From contig LSYV01000017.1 in assembly GCA_001584585.1 (NCBI GenBank), positions 1,368,010-1,413,032 of the forward strand: 45,023 bases of DNA, read 5' to 3'. Under the pieces are notes generated by a model. The model searched no databases. It saw nothing but the letters and a program-made list of their open reading frames with translations, and was not told the origin of the DNA. Source of the stretch: Gonium pectorale. Its lineage: Eukaryota; Chlorophyta; Chlorophyceae; Chlamydomonadales; Volvocaceae. A program made the position numbers and the translations under genes. How positions within the stretch are numbered: the stretch's first letter is position 1; every line of letters starts with the position of its first letter. Positions 1-10,700 of the stretch are shown here, piece by piece.

Positions 1-3000
1 CACCCAGGAGAAGCTCCGGATGCGCAAATCGCACGCAATGAGCGTCGCGTCCGCAGCCGCGGCGGCCGTGGCGCAAACCCTGGGCCCCACGACGGCCCAG
101 CTGTCCCCTGCGGCACCAGCGCCCTCCGCCACGCCGGTGCTGCTGACGCCGTCGCCGCCGCCCGCGGCTCCGCACCCTCGCAAGCAGCGCTCCCTGGGCC
201 GCAGCCTCAGCGTGGGAACCCCCGGCGTGTCGATCCGGGCGCCGACTCCCCCTCTCGCCGGCGGTCGCATCAGCCCCGTGGGCACCGGGGGCGCGGGCAA
301 CTCGGCTGCCGGCAGCGGCGCCGGCGGCGGTGGCGGCTCCCGACCCGACAGCGCCCTTCGGAACAGAGACGGGACCACCCCGCCGCCCCTCGGCACGGGC
401 CTGCCGCAGGCCCACTCAAGCAGGTACCCCTCATCCTCGTCGGTCCTCGAACCGCCGCCGCCGCCAGCATCGACGCCGTCACCCCGCAGCGCCGGAACCG
501 GGCCCTCGCGGCCGCCGCCGATCTCCATGCCAGCGGCACCGCTGGGCCACACGGCTGCGTCGTCGCCGTCGCCCCGCGCGTCGTCGCCCGCTCAGCGGTC
601 GCGGCACACCGCAGCCTCTCGGCCCTGGGTGCAGGTGCAGCAGCAGATGCAGATCCAGCAGCAGCAGCAGCAGCAATACCAGCGGTCGGGCAGCAGCGCC
701 CCGCACCACCGAGTGGCGGAGTCTGGCCTGCCGTCGCCCAGCGCGGCAATGTCCCTCTCCGGCGGCCCCGGCCAGGGGCTGCTGCAGCCGCCCTCCTGGC
801 AGCGCCTCTCCCTCAACGGCCTGCCGGCGCAGCCCGGCCAGCCGCCGCTGCCCCTGCGGCCGCCGTCGGCGCACCTCGTGTCCGTGTCGGCGATGGCGGC
901 GGCGCGCGGCAGCCACGGCGAGCCGGCAGCGGCGCGCAGCGCCCCGCTCCCGGGGCTCACCGCCGCCGCGCCCATGCCGCTGTCGCCCACCACCTCCTCG
1001 CCGCACTCCCACGGTAGCCCGGAGCAGGTGTCCCCCTCGGGCCGCCACATCGTGGTGGCGGATGTGATCGAGGAGGGGCAGGAGGGCGATAGCGAGTCCG
1101 GGGAGGACTCGGGTGGCGAGGAGGAGGACGGCGGCCTGAAGCTCAAGATCGAGATCCCGGCGCCGCCCGAGGTGGTGTTGAAGACGCCCCGCTGGCTGAA
1201 GCTGTCGGCGTTCCAGGTCACGGAGCAGCTGCGGAGCGGCCGGCTGCAGGTGGGGCACGGGGTTGGGGCCTTGCAGGCGGATGGGCTGACGAGACCGAAA
1301 GTGGTGGGGCTGCCAGGGGCGAAGACAACCCCAGTGCACCTTCCGGTAACGGGTCTCCTCATCCCAACCCGTTCAACCCGCTCACGTCGGCCTCAGCGTC
1401 CCACGGACTGAGTCTCATCCACTGTTGCGGCCCGTTTCCCACCTTCCAATGACGCGCTGTCCCTCCACAGGAGCTCGTCGACAAGCTGGCGGCGGTCACC
1501 GGCCCCACCATGCTGGACCTGGGCGGCCTTGAGTTCAGCGGCGCCTTCGCGGCCCCCGGCAGCGGCTCCACGCGCTTCGCCTACGACCCCAGCGTCGCCG
1601 TGCCGGGCAACATGTTCCGCCACACCACGCAGCGCTTCGGGCTCATCGGGCCCAACGGCGGGGGGGCGGCCAGCAGCCCCAACAGCCGGTACCGCCGTGG
1701 CGGCGTCATCCAGGCGGGGGTCACGCAGGTGGGTCAGGCGAGATCCAGGCAAGATCCAGGCGGGTGGTGGGATCCAGGCGGAATCCAGGCCAGGGTCACG
1801 CAGCGGATGACGGGACCCAGACTCGATCCTGGTGGGGTCACCGCAGGTGGGCGGCGGTCTGATGGGGTGATGATGTTGCGGTTGACGCGCTGCTTGGGGA
1901 ACGGCCTTCGGGGCCGTCGTACATCCCTGCGATGCCAACGCCATCGTACAGGAAATCGAGCGACGTGGGGGTGTTAGCGCGGGGATGTTAGCCGCAACAA
2001 AAGCCTCGCTGATGTCCGTACGCGCCTGGCGTACCCCCCGGGGGTGCAGGTGCTGGCAGTGCCGCCGGGGCAGCACGTGACGCTGTGCAACGCGACGATC
2101 CTGCTGACGGCGGAGCAGGTGCGGGCGGGGCAGGGTCCACAAGGGGGGTTGCCACTGACGCGGTCGCGTCTGGGCACGCATGTAGCTGCCGGAGGCGCGG
2201 GGGCGGGCGGGGAGGATGGCGAAGAGGGACAACGGGAAGGGAAGGCGCGGGGACGGGCGGGGAGGGTGGCGAGGAGGAGGGCGAAAGGACGGGGAGGGGA
2301 CGGGAGGTGGACGCAACGGCGAGTGCCGTTGCATTGGACATGTCGTGCACGTACCTGGCGATGCGAGGGGCGGGGCGTGACGGGGCGGCGGCTCGTCGGG
2401 AGTTTGCGTGGGTCGTGAAGACCGTCTCTTTGCAGCTTGCGCCCCGCCTGTACGAACGGCTCGTTACTCTGTCGTACTTGCAGTATATCCTCGTGGGCCG
2501 CGGCGCAAGCCTGACGCTCAAGAACGTGGAGATCCTTGGTTGCTCCCGGGACGCCGCCGTCGCCTCCGCCGTGTTCCGCCGCCGCGTCCTCGCGAGCGTG
2601 GCGACGCCGGGCACCGCCGCCGCCGCGGCTGCCGCGGCAGCGGTGGCGGCACAGCAGGCCGCGGCGACGCCGGGCACCGCCGCCGCGTCGTCGGTCCGTC
2701 GCACATCGCTTCCGGGCAACGGCTACCTCCCCTCTGACAGCACCGGTAACGGCTACCTGCCGGCGGCGCCGTCGAACCGCCGCGCCAGCGACGCCACCGG
2801 CGGGCTCGGTTTGCCATCGGTGCCCCGCCGCGCCACGTCTCACGCCCCCGGCGGCATCCTGTCAGCCGCGATGGCATCGTTGTCGAGCTCCGCTGCCGGT
2901 GGCGGTGCCGCCGCGGCAGCAGGGGCGACGGCGGCGCAGCCGCAGAACGCCGTCGCGGCGGCGGGCAGCGGGCTTCACGTCCTGGTCGACCCCAACGAGT

Positions 3001-4863
3001 ACGTGGAAGACCACGGGCTGTTGGAGGTCCAGGGGGGTCACGTTCGCATCTCCAACAGCCGCCTGTGGCCCGGCCGTTGTCAGTTGGCGCTGTGCGTCTC
3101 GGATGGCGGCGGTTGCCTGTTGTCGTACACAAGCGCCGGGCCGGTGTGCGCCGCCAGCGACAAGACGGTGCTGGTGTCGCAGCACTGTGCCTTTGACGGT
3201 GGCGCCGCCGGCTGCGTCAGCGTCTTGTACGGCGCCCACGCGTCGCTGAGCATCTGCCGACTGGCGTTAGCCAAGGACGGCCGCGCCGACGCCACCGGCG
3301 GCGGCAGCAGCGACGGCGGCGGCGACGTTGGGCTCGAAGTCCGCGGCGGCGGCGCCGTCGCCTTCCTTGCAGACTGCGAGCTCGCGCGCTGCGGCGTCAG
3401 CGCCGCCGCCGGCTCCGCCGTGCACCTGCGCGCCGTCCGCCTGTCAAGTCCTCGCGGCCACGGCCTCCTCGCGACGGACGCCGGCACGGAGCTGTACGGC
3501 AAAGACGTACGGGTGGAGGACAGCGGCCGCGCCGCCGTCGCCGTCGCTGACGCCGCGACGCTGCGGCTCGCCGACGGCACGCTCACCGGCAGCTCGGGCC
3601 CGGGGCTGCTCGTCTTCCAGCAGCCCGTGCACGTCCCCGAGTGGCACGCGCGCGCGGGGCTGCCGCCGCCGGCGGCGCCGCCGCCCGCCGCCAGCGCGGC
3701 GCTCCTCCGCTGCACCGTCACGGCCAACGCCGGCCACGGCGCCGCCGTCAGCGGCAGCGGGCTGCTGGAGGTGGCCGCGTGCGAGCTGTACAACAACCTG
3801 GGCGTGGGGCTGCTGGCGGAGGGCCGTGGCGCGGCGCTGGCGGCGGCGGGCGTGCGGCTGATCCGCAACGAGGGCCACGGCGTGCGCGTGACGGGCGGTG
3901 CCGGCGCAGCGCTGGGCCGCCTGACGCTGAGCAACAACGGCCGCGACGGCGTGGCGGTGGAGGGGCGCGGCTCGCACAGCCAGCTGACGGGGTGAGCCGC
4001 CGTTGGCCGACGCGGATCATTCGTTTCGCAGGGGGGGAAGCGATCGCTGTTCGTAGGGGTCCGGGTCTGGCAGAACAGCTGATGCCCTGAGGCGCTGGGG
4101 CTGGGCGCCGCACCTCCTAACCAACCGTACACACTCGTGCTCCGGAACCGAAACCCTCCCCCCCGAACGCCCTCCCCCCATGTTCGCAGCTGCGAGAGCC
4201 GCGAGAACCGCGAGAGCGGGCTGTGCGTCACGGACGGCGCGTCTTGTGAGCTGCGCCGCTGCCGGCTGTCGGCCAACCAGCACGACGGGCTGTCGGTGGG
4301 CGGCACCGGCAGCGTGGCCGTCGGCGCGGGCTGCACCTTTGGCGGCAACATGGCCAAGGGCTGCGTGGTGTGCATGGGCGGCCGCGCGGAGCTGACCCAC
4401 TGCGCGCTGCACTGCAACGGCAGCAAGAGCGCGCAGGCGAGGCGGGCCGCGGCGGGCGGGCGGGCTGTGGGCGGGGGCTTGGAGGGGTGGCAAGTGGCCG
4501 GGGGCGGCTGTGGAAGGTGCATGGCGCCGGCCAAGGGAACAGCAACACATCTGGAGCTGGAGAATTGAGCTGCGTTCGAGGCGTTACTGTTGTGTCAGCC
4601 GCGTTGGGCAGCTCACCCATGGGTCTCGTGTGTATTCGCAGTCCCTCGCCAGTCACTCGCCCGTGTCTCACCTGTCCCCCGCCTGCCGCCCGTCCCCACC
4701 CCCCACCCCACCCACGGACTGAACTAACCCCCCCCCCGCGCGGAATGTTCACTCGCCCTGGCAGGTGGCGGACGAGAACAGCCGGCTGGTGCTGGGAGAG
4801 GGCTGCACGCTGGACCGCCCGCCAGTGGCCACCAGCGGCGGCGTGCTCCGCGTCCGGGACTGA
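1..4863 (+). CDS. Right-handed beta-helix repeat protein, 5'-partial
   Basis: The reading frame is open to the window edge at base 2, so the start lies upstream. Model: join(<1..1249,1471..1728,1978..2118,2484..3991,4190..4466,4765..4863), about 1176 visible codons. Residues 1-416 are a Pro/Ala/Ser-rich, probably disordered region with a Gln run (about 213-226) and an acidic Glu/Asp/Gly block (about 353-376). From exon 3 the protein shows short repeats of the type xVxxSGxGLLVxxxxxxLxxCxVxxNxxxG, with N-x-G turns and stacked small and aliphatic residues, the signature of a right-handed parallel beta-helix (PbH1-like). An Ala-rich insert (bases about 2570-2960) splits the helix. I see no signal peptide, but the N-terminus is missing. 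The exon 4 acceptor could instead be after 2435, and the exon 5 donor could be a GC site after SKSAQ. The repeat class is fairly sure; the function is unknown. Confidence 0.75.
634..677 (+). repeat. CAG-rich tract encoding polyglutamine
   Basis: Imperfect CAG trinucleotide runs, interrupted by ATG and ATC codons, encode a Gln-rich stretch in the disordered N-terminal region of the beta-helix protein. Confidence 0.85.
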
Positions 4864-7700
4864 GCCCGCAAGCCCTCAACCCTTCCCCGCCAGTCTGCGG
4901 GGCCGGTTCATGTCCTCCAGATGCCTGATGCCGAGATGGGGGGGGGGGTTAAAGGAAGGGGAATGAACAACGACGAGCTGGGCGCCAGCAGCGTATGGCG
5001 CGTCCGGCGGCCGAGATAGGGGGGTGCAGGGTTGCAGAGGTCGTTCTGCTCGCGTACGGGCATACACGCCTGTACTCCTGGGCTGCCAGCTAGGTTGTTT
5101 TGTCTTGTATAGAACATTTTTGAGCAAACCGTAACGCATACGCAATACACGCCTGTACGCGAGCTCGGTCACAGGCTAGCGTGCTTGCAGGCCTGCAGGG
5201 CGCGGGGCTTCGCAGCCAGCTTGCCGCCGGACGGGGGTTGCCCACACGGACGGGTGGGCAAGGTGGGCGTCCTTTTGGGGATGCTGGTATGCATTCCCAA
5301 CACAAGGTGGGCACGCCCGTGGCCAGGGCCTGCGGCAGGTCGCTGCGGGGAGCAGCGGGGCAGGGTGTGCCTCCGGAACGACCAGCCGCAGCGGCAGCCC
5401 CAGCCCCGTCCCCCGGCGCCCCGAGCGCGTGATGGCCCGCCCAGCGTGTGCGTGGGCTTGGGCACGGGCCGGGGCCGACGGAATACGATGAACGAGGCAG
5501 CCGCGGCCCGTCCGGATGCCGATGTGTCGGGTTGGAATGGACTGTGAGTTAGTGTTGAAATGGAACGACGCACACTTCGAGCGTGAGCACGAAAGTGTAG
5601 GTGTCGTTGTGAGTTAGTCAGTGTGTGGCGCAGGCAGAGGCGGACATCGTTCTGCGGGTGCGGCGAAGCGGTGGGGCTGCGCTACCCGCACGCAACTTTG
5701 GTGCTCCCCATGGCGCCGCCCTCGGGGGAGCAATTCCGTCCCCGCGTGACCACGGCTTGGTACTTACCGGTGATCATTGTTTGCGGCGCAACAAAACGAT
5801 ACTCGGGGCTGCAGCGGGGGGCTCTGGCGAGGCGGGGTCGGTCTCGTGCCCTTCACAGGGCGGCCCTCTGACCATCGGCCTGCGGAGGGCTCGACCCTCC
5901 TGCCATTTCCTGCCTCCTGTTTCCTGCTTTCTCGTCAATGTGCTCGGCCTCGTATGGGTGGTGCGTGGGACTGCACGGACGAATAAAACATAAAGCACCG
6001 GTTACGGTGCCGGCGCCCTACATTCTGGGCGCGGCGTCCCACACATTGGACCCGCCTACCGCTACCGCTACGCGCTAGTGAACTGCTTATTGTGCTTTCC
6101 GGGCCCGGTTGTTTACGTTTACGGTCCGCTGGGTTCATTACGGATGGACTAAGGGTTGCTTGCAGGAGAGTCCGGGTGTTTGATGGGGCCGCGCGGCGGT
6201 GGCATACAGCTTTGGGCATCCGCCTTCACAGACGTGTTGGGCGACCTGGGCCTCGCCTGAGCTCGTGTGCGCATTGTGTCATTCCTGCTCCCTCTTTCCG
6301 GTTTGCTGCAGGCGGGCTGACGGACCAGTCATGTACGGCGCCGCTGCCGTACAAGCATCGCACATGAGGCTCGGTCCGTGCGTCTCTTTGTGTGTTGATA
6401 ACGCATCGTCCTACCTAGCACGCTGACTTAATATTGACGGTGTCTTGGCTGGTTGCAAACTAGACACATCAGTGGGTCTTTGGTGGGTGACAAGGTTGGC
6501 CGCCACATCCGGGGCACCGCACCCTGCAGGTACGGCGTATGTTCTTGTTGCTGTGTACGGATTGTATGTATCAAAAGATTCTGTAGGACATGTGATAGCG
6601 TGCGGACGCGGGACACGAACGCCGTTATGTTCGTTGAGGATAACACTGTTCACGGAAATAGCACACTCTCGCTGCGGCCGCCGCTTGCAGGTTGGTTTGG
6701 GGGCAGGTGCAGACACATGAGTTATCCGAGCGTCAAGATCAATGCGAGCCTCATTCAGAACCCTTGGATGGGCGCCAGGTCAGGAAGAGGACTGCTCGCG
6801 GGCTTGTCCCCGCACTGTTAACCGACGGGGGCATTCCTGCTACATTGTTTCCTGCCGTCCCGGGTCCCGTGGGGCTGGACCCACGGCTCCGGGACGCGGG
6901 CCTGGGTCGTGTCGGACCGGGGCTTGGTTAGCTGCACCGGCTGTGTGCTGTGGCACGTGGCAACACCGCCCATGGGCACAGGAGCAGGACAGGATTCAGA
7001 GCGTACTGCAGGCAGGCAATAAAGGACGGGCGCCGCTGTGCACGTGAGGTGGTGACTGCGCGTTTGCGTTGCACTGATGTTGGTTGAGTTCGGCTCTGGA
7101 GCTTCCTGCGCCCGTCTGGGCCTGCCTCCGGCGTGAGACTCGTGTCGATAGTCGATAGGCTTGTACGAATGGCAGGTGGCGGAAAGAGGGGCAGTTTGAG
7201 CTCGGTTAGAGGCTGCGCATTATGTGGAGGAGGTGAAGGGCTCGAGGAGAAGACCTCCCTCGCCCGGCTGGCGCAGTGTAACCGCTGGCCCTCAGCAAAA
7301 GCCTGTAGCAGGGGCGAGCAGGCCCCAGTTTGCGTTGCGCTGGGTCACAACCCTGTCATTTCCAGGAGAACTAGCAAGCAGAGCCGCAGACGCTCGTGGA
7401 TGAAATCGAATCCGTCCTACGGGGCTTGGAAGTTGGACAGCCAGGTGAGGATGTCCCCCGGGTCAGAGGTACTTACGAGCAAGGGCCTGAATCCTAAGAT
7501 TAAATTCAACTAAAAATGTTACCGGCTTAGGCTACAGTTGTAATGTGGTCTTGGCACCTGAACGTGATCCAGCAGCCCTGCCCCGCAAGCATACTGTATG
7601 GTTACGGCAAGACGAGTCAATGGAGTCTGCCGATTGGTGCACCTACGCGCAATTTAAAGCTGGCACCTCCTAATTATTCTCAACTGTAGGTCCAGTGGCG
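4864..7700. other. Intergenic region between two plus-strand genes
   Basis: This holds the 3' flank of the beta-helix gene and the 5' flank of NAA35. GC content falls and none of the short open frames has a recognisable motif or a consistent splice structure. A poly-G run lies at about 4937-4949. AATAAA-like strings occur near 5981 and 7018, and the algal-type poly(A) pentamer TGTAA near 7278 and 7539; which one is used cannot be told. No gene seen. Confidence 0.5.
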
Positions 7701-10700
7701 ATGGAGCGATGGGTGGACATCGGGCCGCTTTTGCAAGCGGCCCGGGCCGACATGAAGGCGAGTGAATGCTCGCATGTACTTGTTAGGATGATTGGGCTGT
7801 CAGCGTCGTTGCAGCCGCCGTCCCAACGGGTTTGCCGACCCATTTCGCGTATGCGCTGTGGAATAGGTGGGGGAGCTGGTCAGCAGCGAGTCGTTCAGCC
7901 TGTTTGAGGCCATGTCTGCGCTGGAGGCGGGTAACCCCAAGATGGATGCGGCTGCCAGCCCGGCCTCTGACCGGCCCACGTTGAAGTCGCTGCTCGAGGA
8001 TCCGTCCGTGGCCCCTTGGGATCTAACTCCTCTGGAGCTCGTCGACGTGTTGGACCAGCTGCTCGCTATGGAGGCGTCATGGCACACGGGGGGCAGCGCC
8101 ATGCAGACCGTGTACGCGTGTTTATACATGCTAAAGCTTGACAAGTAAGCACGCAGTGGAGCAACTCTAGGCACGGCGTGGGCGGGGGTTTCGGTCGCAC
8201 CAAGGAGTTCGGCGTTCGAGGGGCTTGGCGGGTGAAACCGGTTGTGAAGCGCGTCCACGCTTGCCAGCCGGGAACACGGCCATGGGCCATAGCTCGTCCC
8301 TGCTTGTGCCCTACTGCGCCCGACACGATCCCAGTCCCAAGCCAACCGGAGCCCCATGCCCGCTCCGCTGCGTGGCGTGCACGTTACCACGCAGGCGCAA
8401 GCAGCTCGACACCCCCGCTGCGCGCGCTCTGTTCGCCTACTGCGCCACGCTGCGCTGCGACTGCGCGGCGGTGCGCGACGTGGCCGTGCAGGGCGGCGTC
8501 TGCGAGGTGCGTTGACGGTTGGCCGTTGGCCGTTGGCTGCTGGTCGTTAGCTGGTGATTCGGTTTGGCCAGCTGGCGGTTGCGGCCAACTGCGGATGGGC
8601 ATATGATGCAGTCGGGTCGGGAGCCGATGGGTGGTCCCCTGTGGGATTACCCACACGACCGAGCAGGCAGACTAGGAGGGAAGGCATAAGAAGGCAAGGC
8701 ATGACCGGGGCGCAGCCTGAACCTCTATGGATGGCTGGGCCGACTTCGGATCATGTACATACAAAAAATATACACGTCTACAGCCACCGCCGCGATCTGC
8801 ACGTCCGTTTCCTCGGCCTGCTGCGCCGCAGGAAGAGGACATGAACATTTGGACGCCGGGCATTCCCTTCGAGGCGCCGGCGGGCGCGGCGGAGGCGGCT
8901 CGGGAGGCGCTGGACGCCGCGATCGACGCCTTTACGACGGTGGCGGCGGGAGCAGCAGCGCCACAGGCCGCAAACGGCGCGGCGGGCGCTGGCGGCGCCG
9001 GCGGCGACGGGCTGGCGGTGGCGCTGCGTCTTCGGCTGCGTCGCGCGGTGCACCTGGGCCTGGCGGAGTCCGCGTCCGACGACCCAAAGGTCAGGCCGCC
9101 TGGGCTCCCCTAGCATATCTGACACCCTTTGGTCACCTGTTTGTGCGTATCCAAGGCTCTCCGTTTCACGCATGGGCGATCGCCAATTATGGCGGTTGCA
9201 AACATAACATGCAGTAGTGCGTCATGCCACATGGTGCTCCCCATGTGTGTGAGGAACGCCTGAGAGGCGCGCCCCGCCGCTGCCTTGAATTCTGTCGCAC
9301 AACCTCGGCCGCCCCGGATCCGGATCCAGGTTGTGTCCGGGTCCGCGGCGCGGTTCGCGGAGGCGAGGCAGCTCCTGCCGCTGATTCGGGAGAGCTCCCG
9401 GCTGGCTGCCGCCACGGCGGCGGCGACGGCGGCGTCCCAGCCGGCGCCGCCGCTGGGACCGGCGTTCCCCGTCGACGTCAATCGGCACTTGCTGGGCCCG
9501 GCGCCCCCGCGCCAGGTGCAGGTACGACCACGTGCCAACTTCGGCGGTTGGCGGTTGCGCTAACGTACACGATTGCGTGTACAGTTGGCGCGTGTCGTGG
9601 TGGTGGCCAAAGCTTGCTTCCTCAGCGGCTTGCCGTCCGACGCGCAGCACAGCCGTTTGGATGGCGTCAGACGGTCCCTGCCTCTGCGGCTGTCGCATCA
9701 TGCCGTACTGCCTGCTGCCGTACTTGCAGATCATGTCGGTCCCGGACACGCTGTCGTACTATGAGCGGATGCTGGAGCACCTCGTTGTGGCGGTCAGCAC
9801 GCCCGAGCATGTGCACGAGTGAGCAATCGTCTGCCGCCCGCGTGGGGCGTGGGGTCGGGTCGGGTTGGGTTCTGACTTACAGCAAGCTGGAAAGAAAGAG
9901 AAAGCAACCTCTCCGGACGTACACCTCGGAAGGCGTGACGGTACCAGTAGGGCGGATTGGTACGAGGCATGGTGGCCCAGACTGCGGATGCTGATTGGGC
10001 TGGGGCTACTTCGCTCGCGGCGGCTTGGCCTGCTGCTGACGGGACTGACATCTCTCTGCCCTCTGGCCGCTGCCCGCCCCCGCTCCGCAGCTACCGCTCG
10101 CTGCAGCTGTACCTGTGGCGCTTCGCCCGCATGCGGCCCGGTTCTGTGGCGCGCTCGGTGGCGCACTCTCTGCTGCTGCCGGAGCGGTGGCAGGTGGGGC
10201 AGCGGCTGAAGGGGGGTGAACTGGTTGCAAATGGCTGTTCTCACTGGAGGAGCTTATGGAACGGCGGATTGGGCTGCAGGCTGTGCGGGAAAGGGCTGGG
10301 GCGAATTGCCTTTCTGTCCAATGAGCGTTGCAAGGGACCGGATAGGCACCTCAATGCGCTCCAGTAAGAGGTCCTACCTGTCGGGTGACTCGGCCCCTGG
10401 TCCGCCGATGCCGACGGCGGAGGACGTCGACGCGTTGCGAATTCCAGCCATCGGCAAAGCCCGCCTGGGCTCACTGCTTCTCCCCTCCCTCACCGTCCCG
10501 AATGGGCGCACCCGGACCCCCGCTGCAGGGAGCCACGGGCCGCAGCAAGCTCATGGCCAACTACCAACCGCCGCAACTGCCGCAGTCCCGGGAGGAGGCG
10601 GCGGCGGCGCAGCCGTCGACTGCTGCGGAGGCGGCGGACGAGGCGCAGCAGCGGTCGACCGAGGCGGAGCCGGCGCAGGCGAGCGGCGGCGGAGACGCGC

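Noticed and set aside
479..1362. Long minus-strand open frames opposite the beta-helix gene's first exon
   Set aside because: They are mirror readings of a GC-rich low-complexity exon; the plus strand continues through matched splice sites and the minus strand does not.
5981..5986. AATAAA as the poly(A) signal of the beta-helix gene
   Set aside because: Green algae of this group mainly use TGTAA; a lone AATAAA more than 1 kb after the stop is weak evidence.
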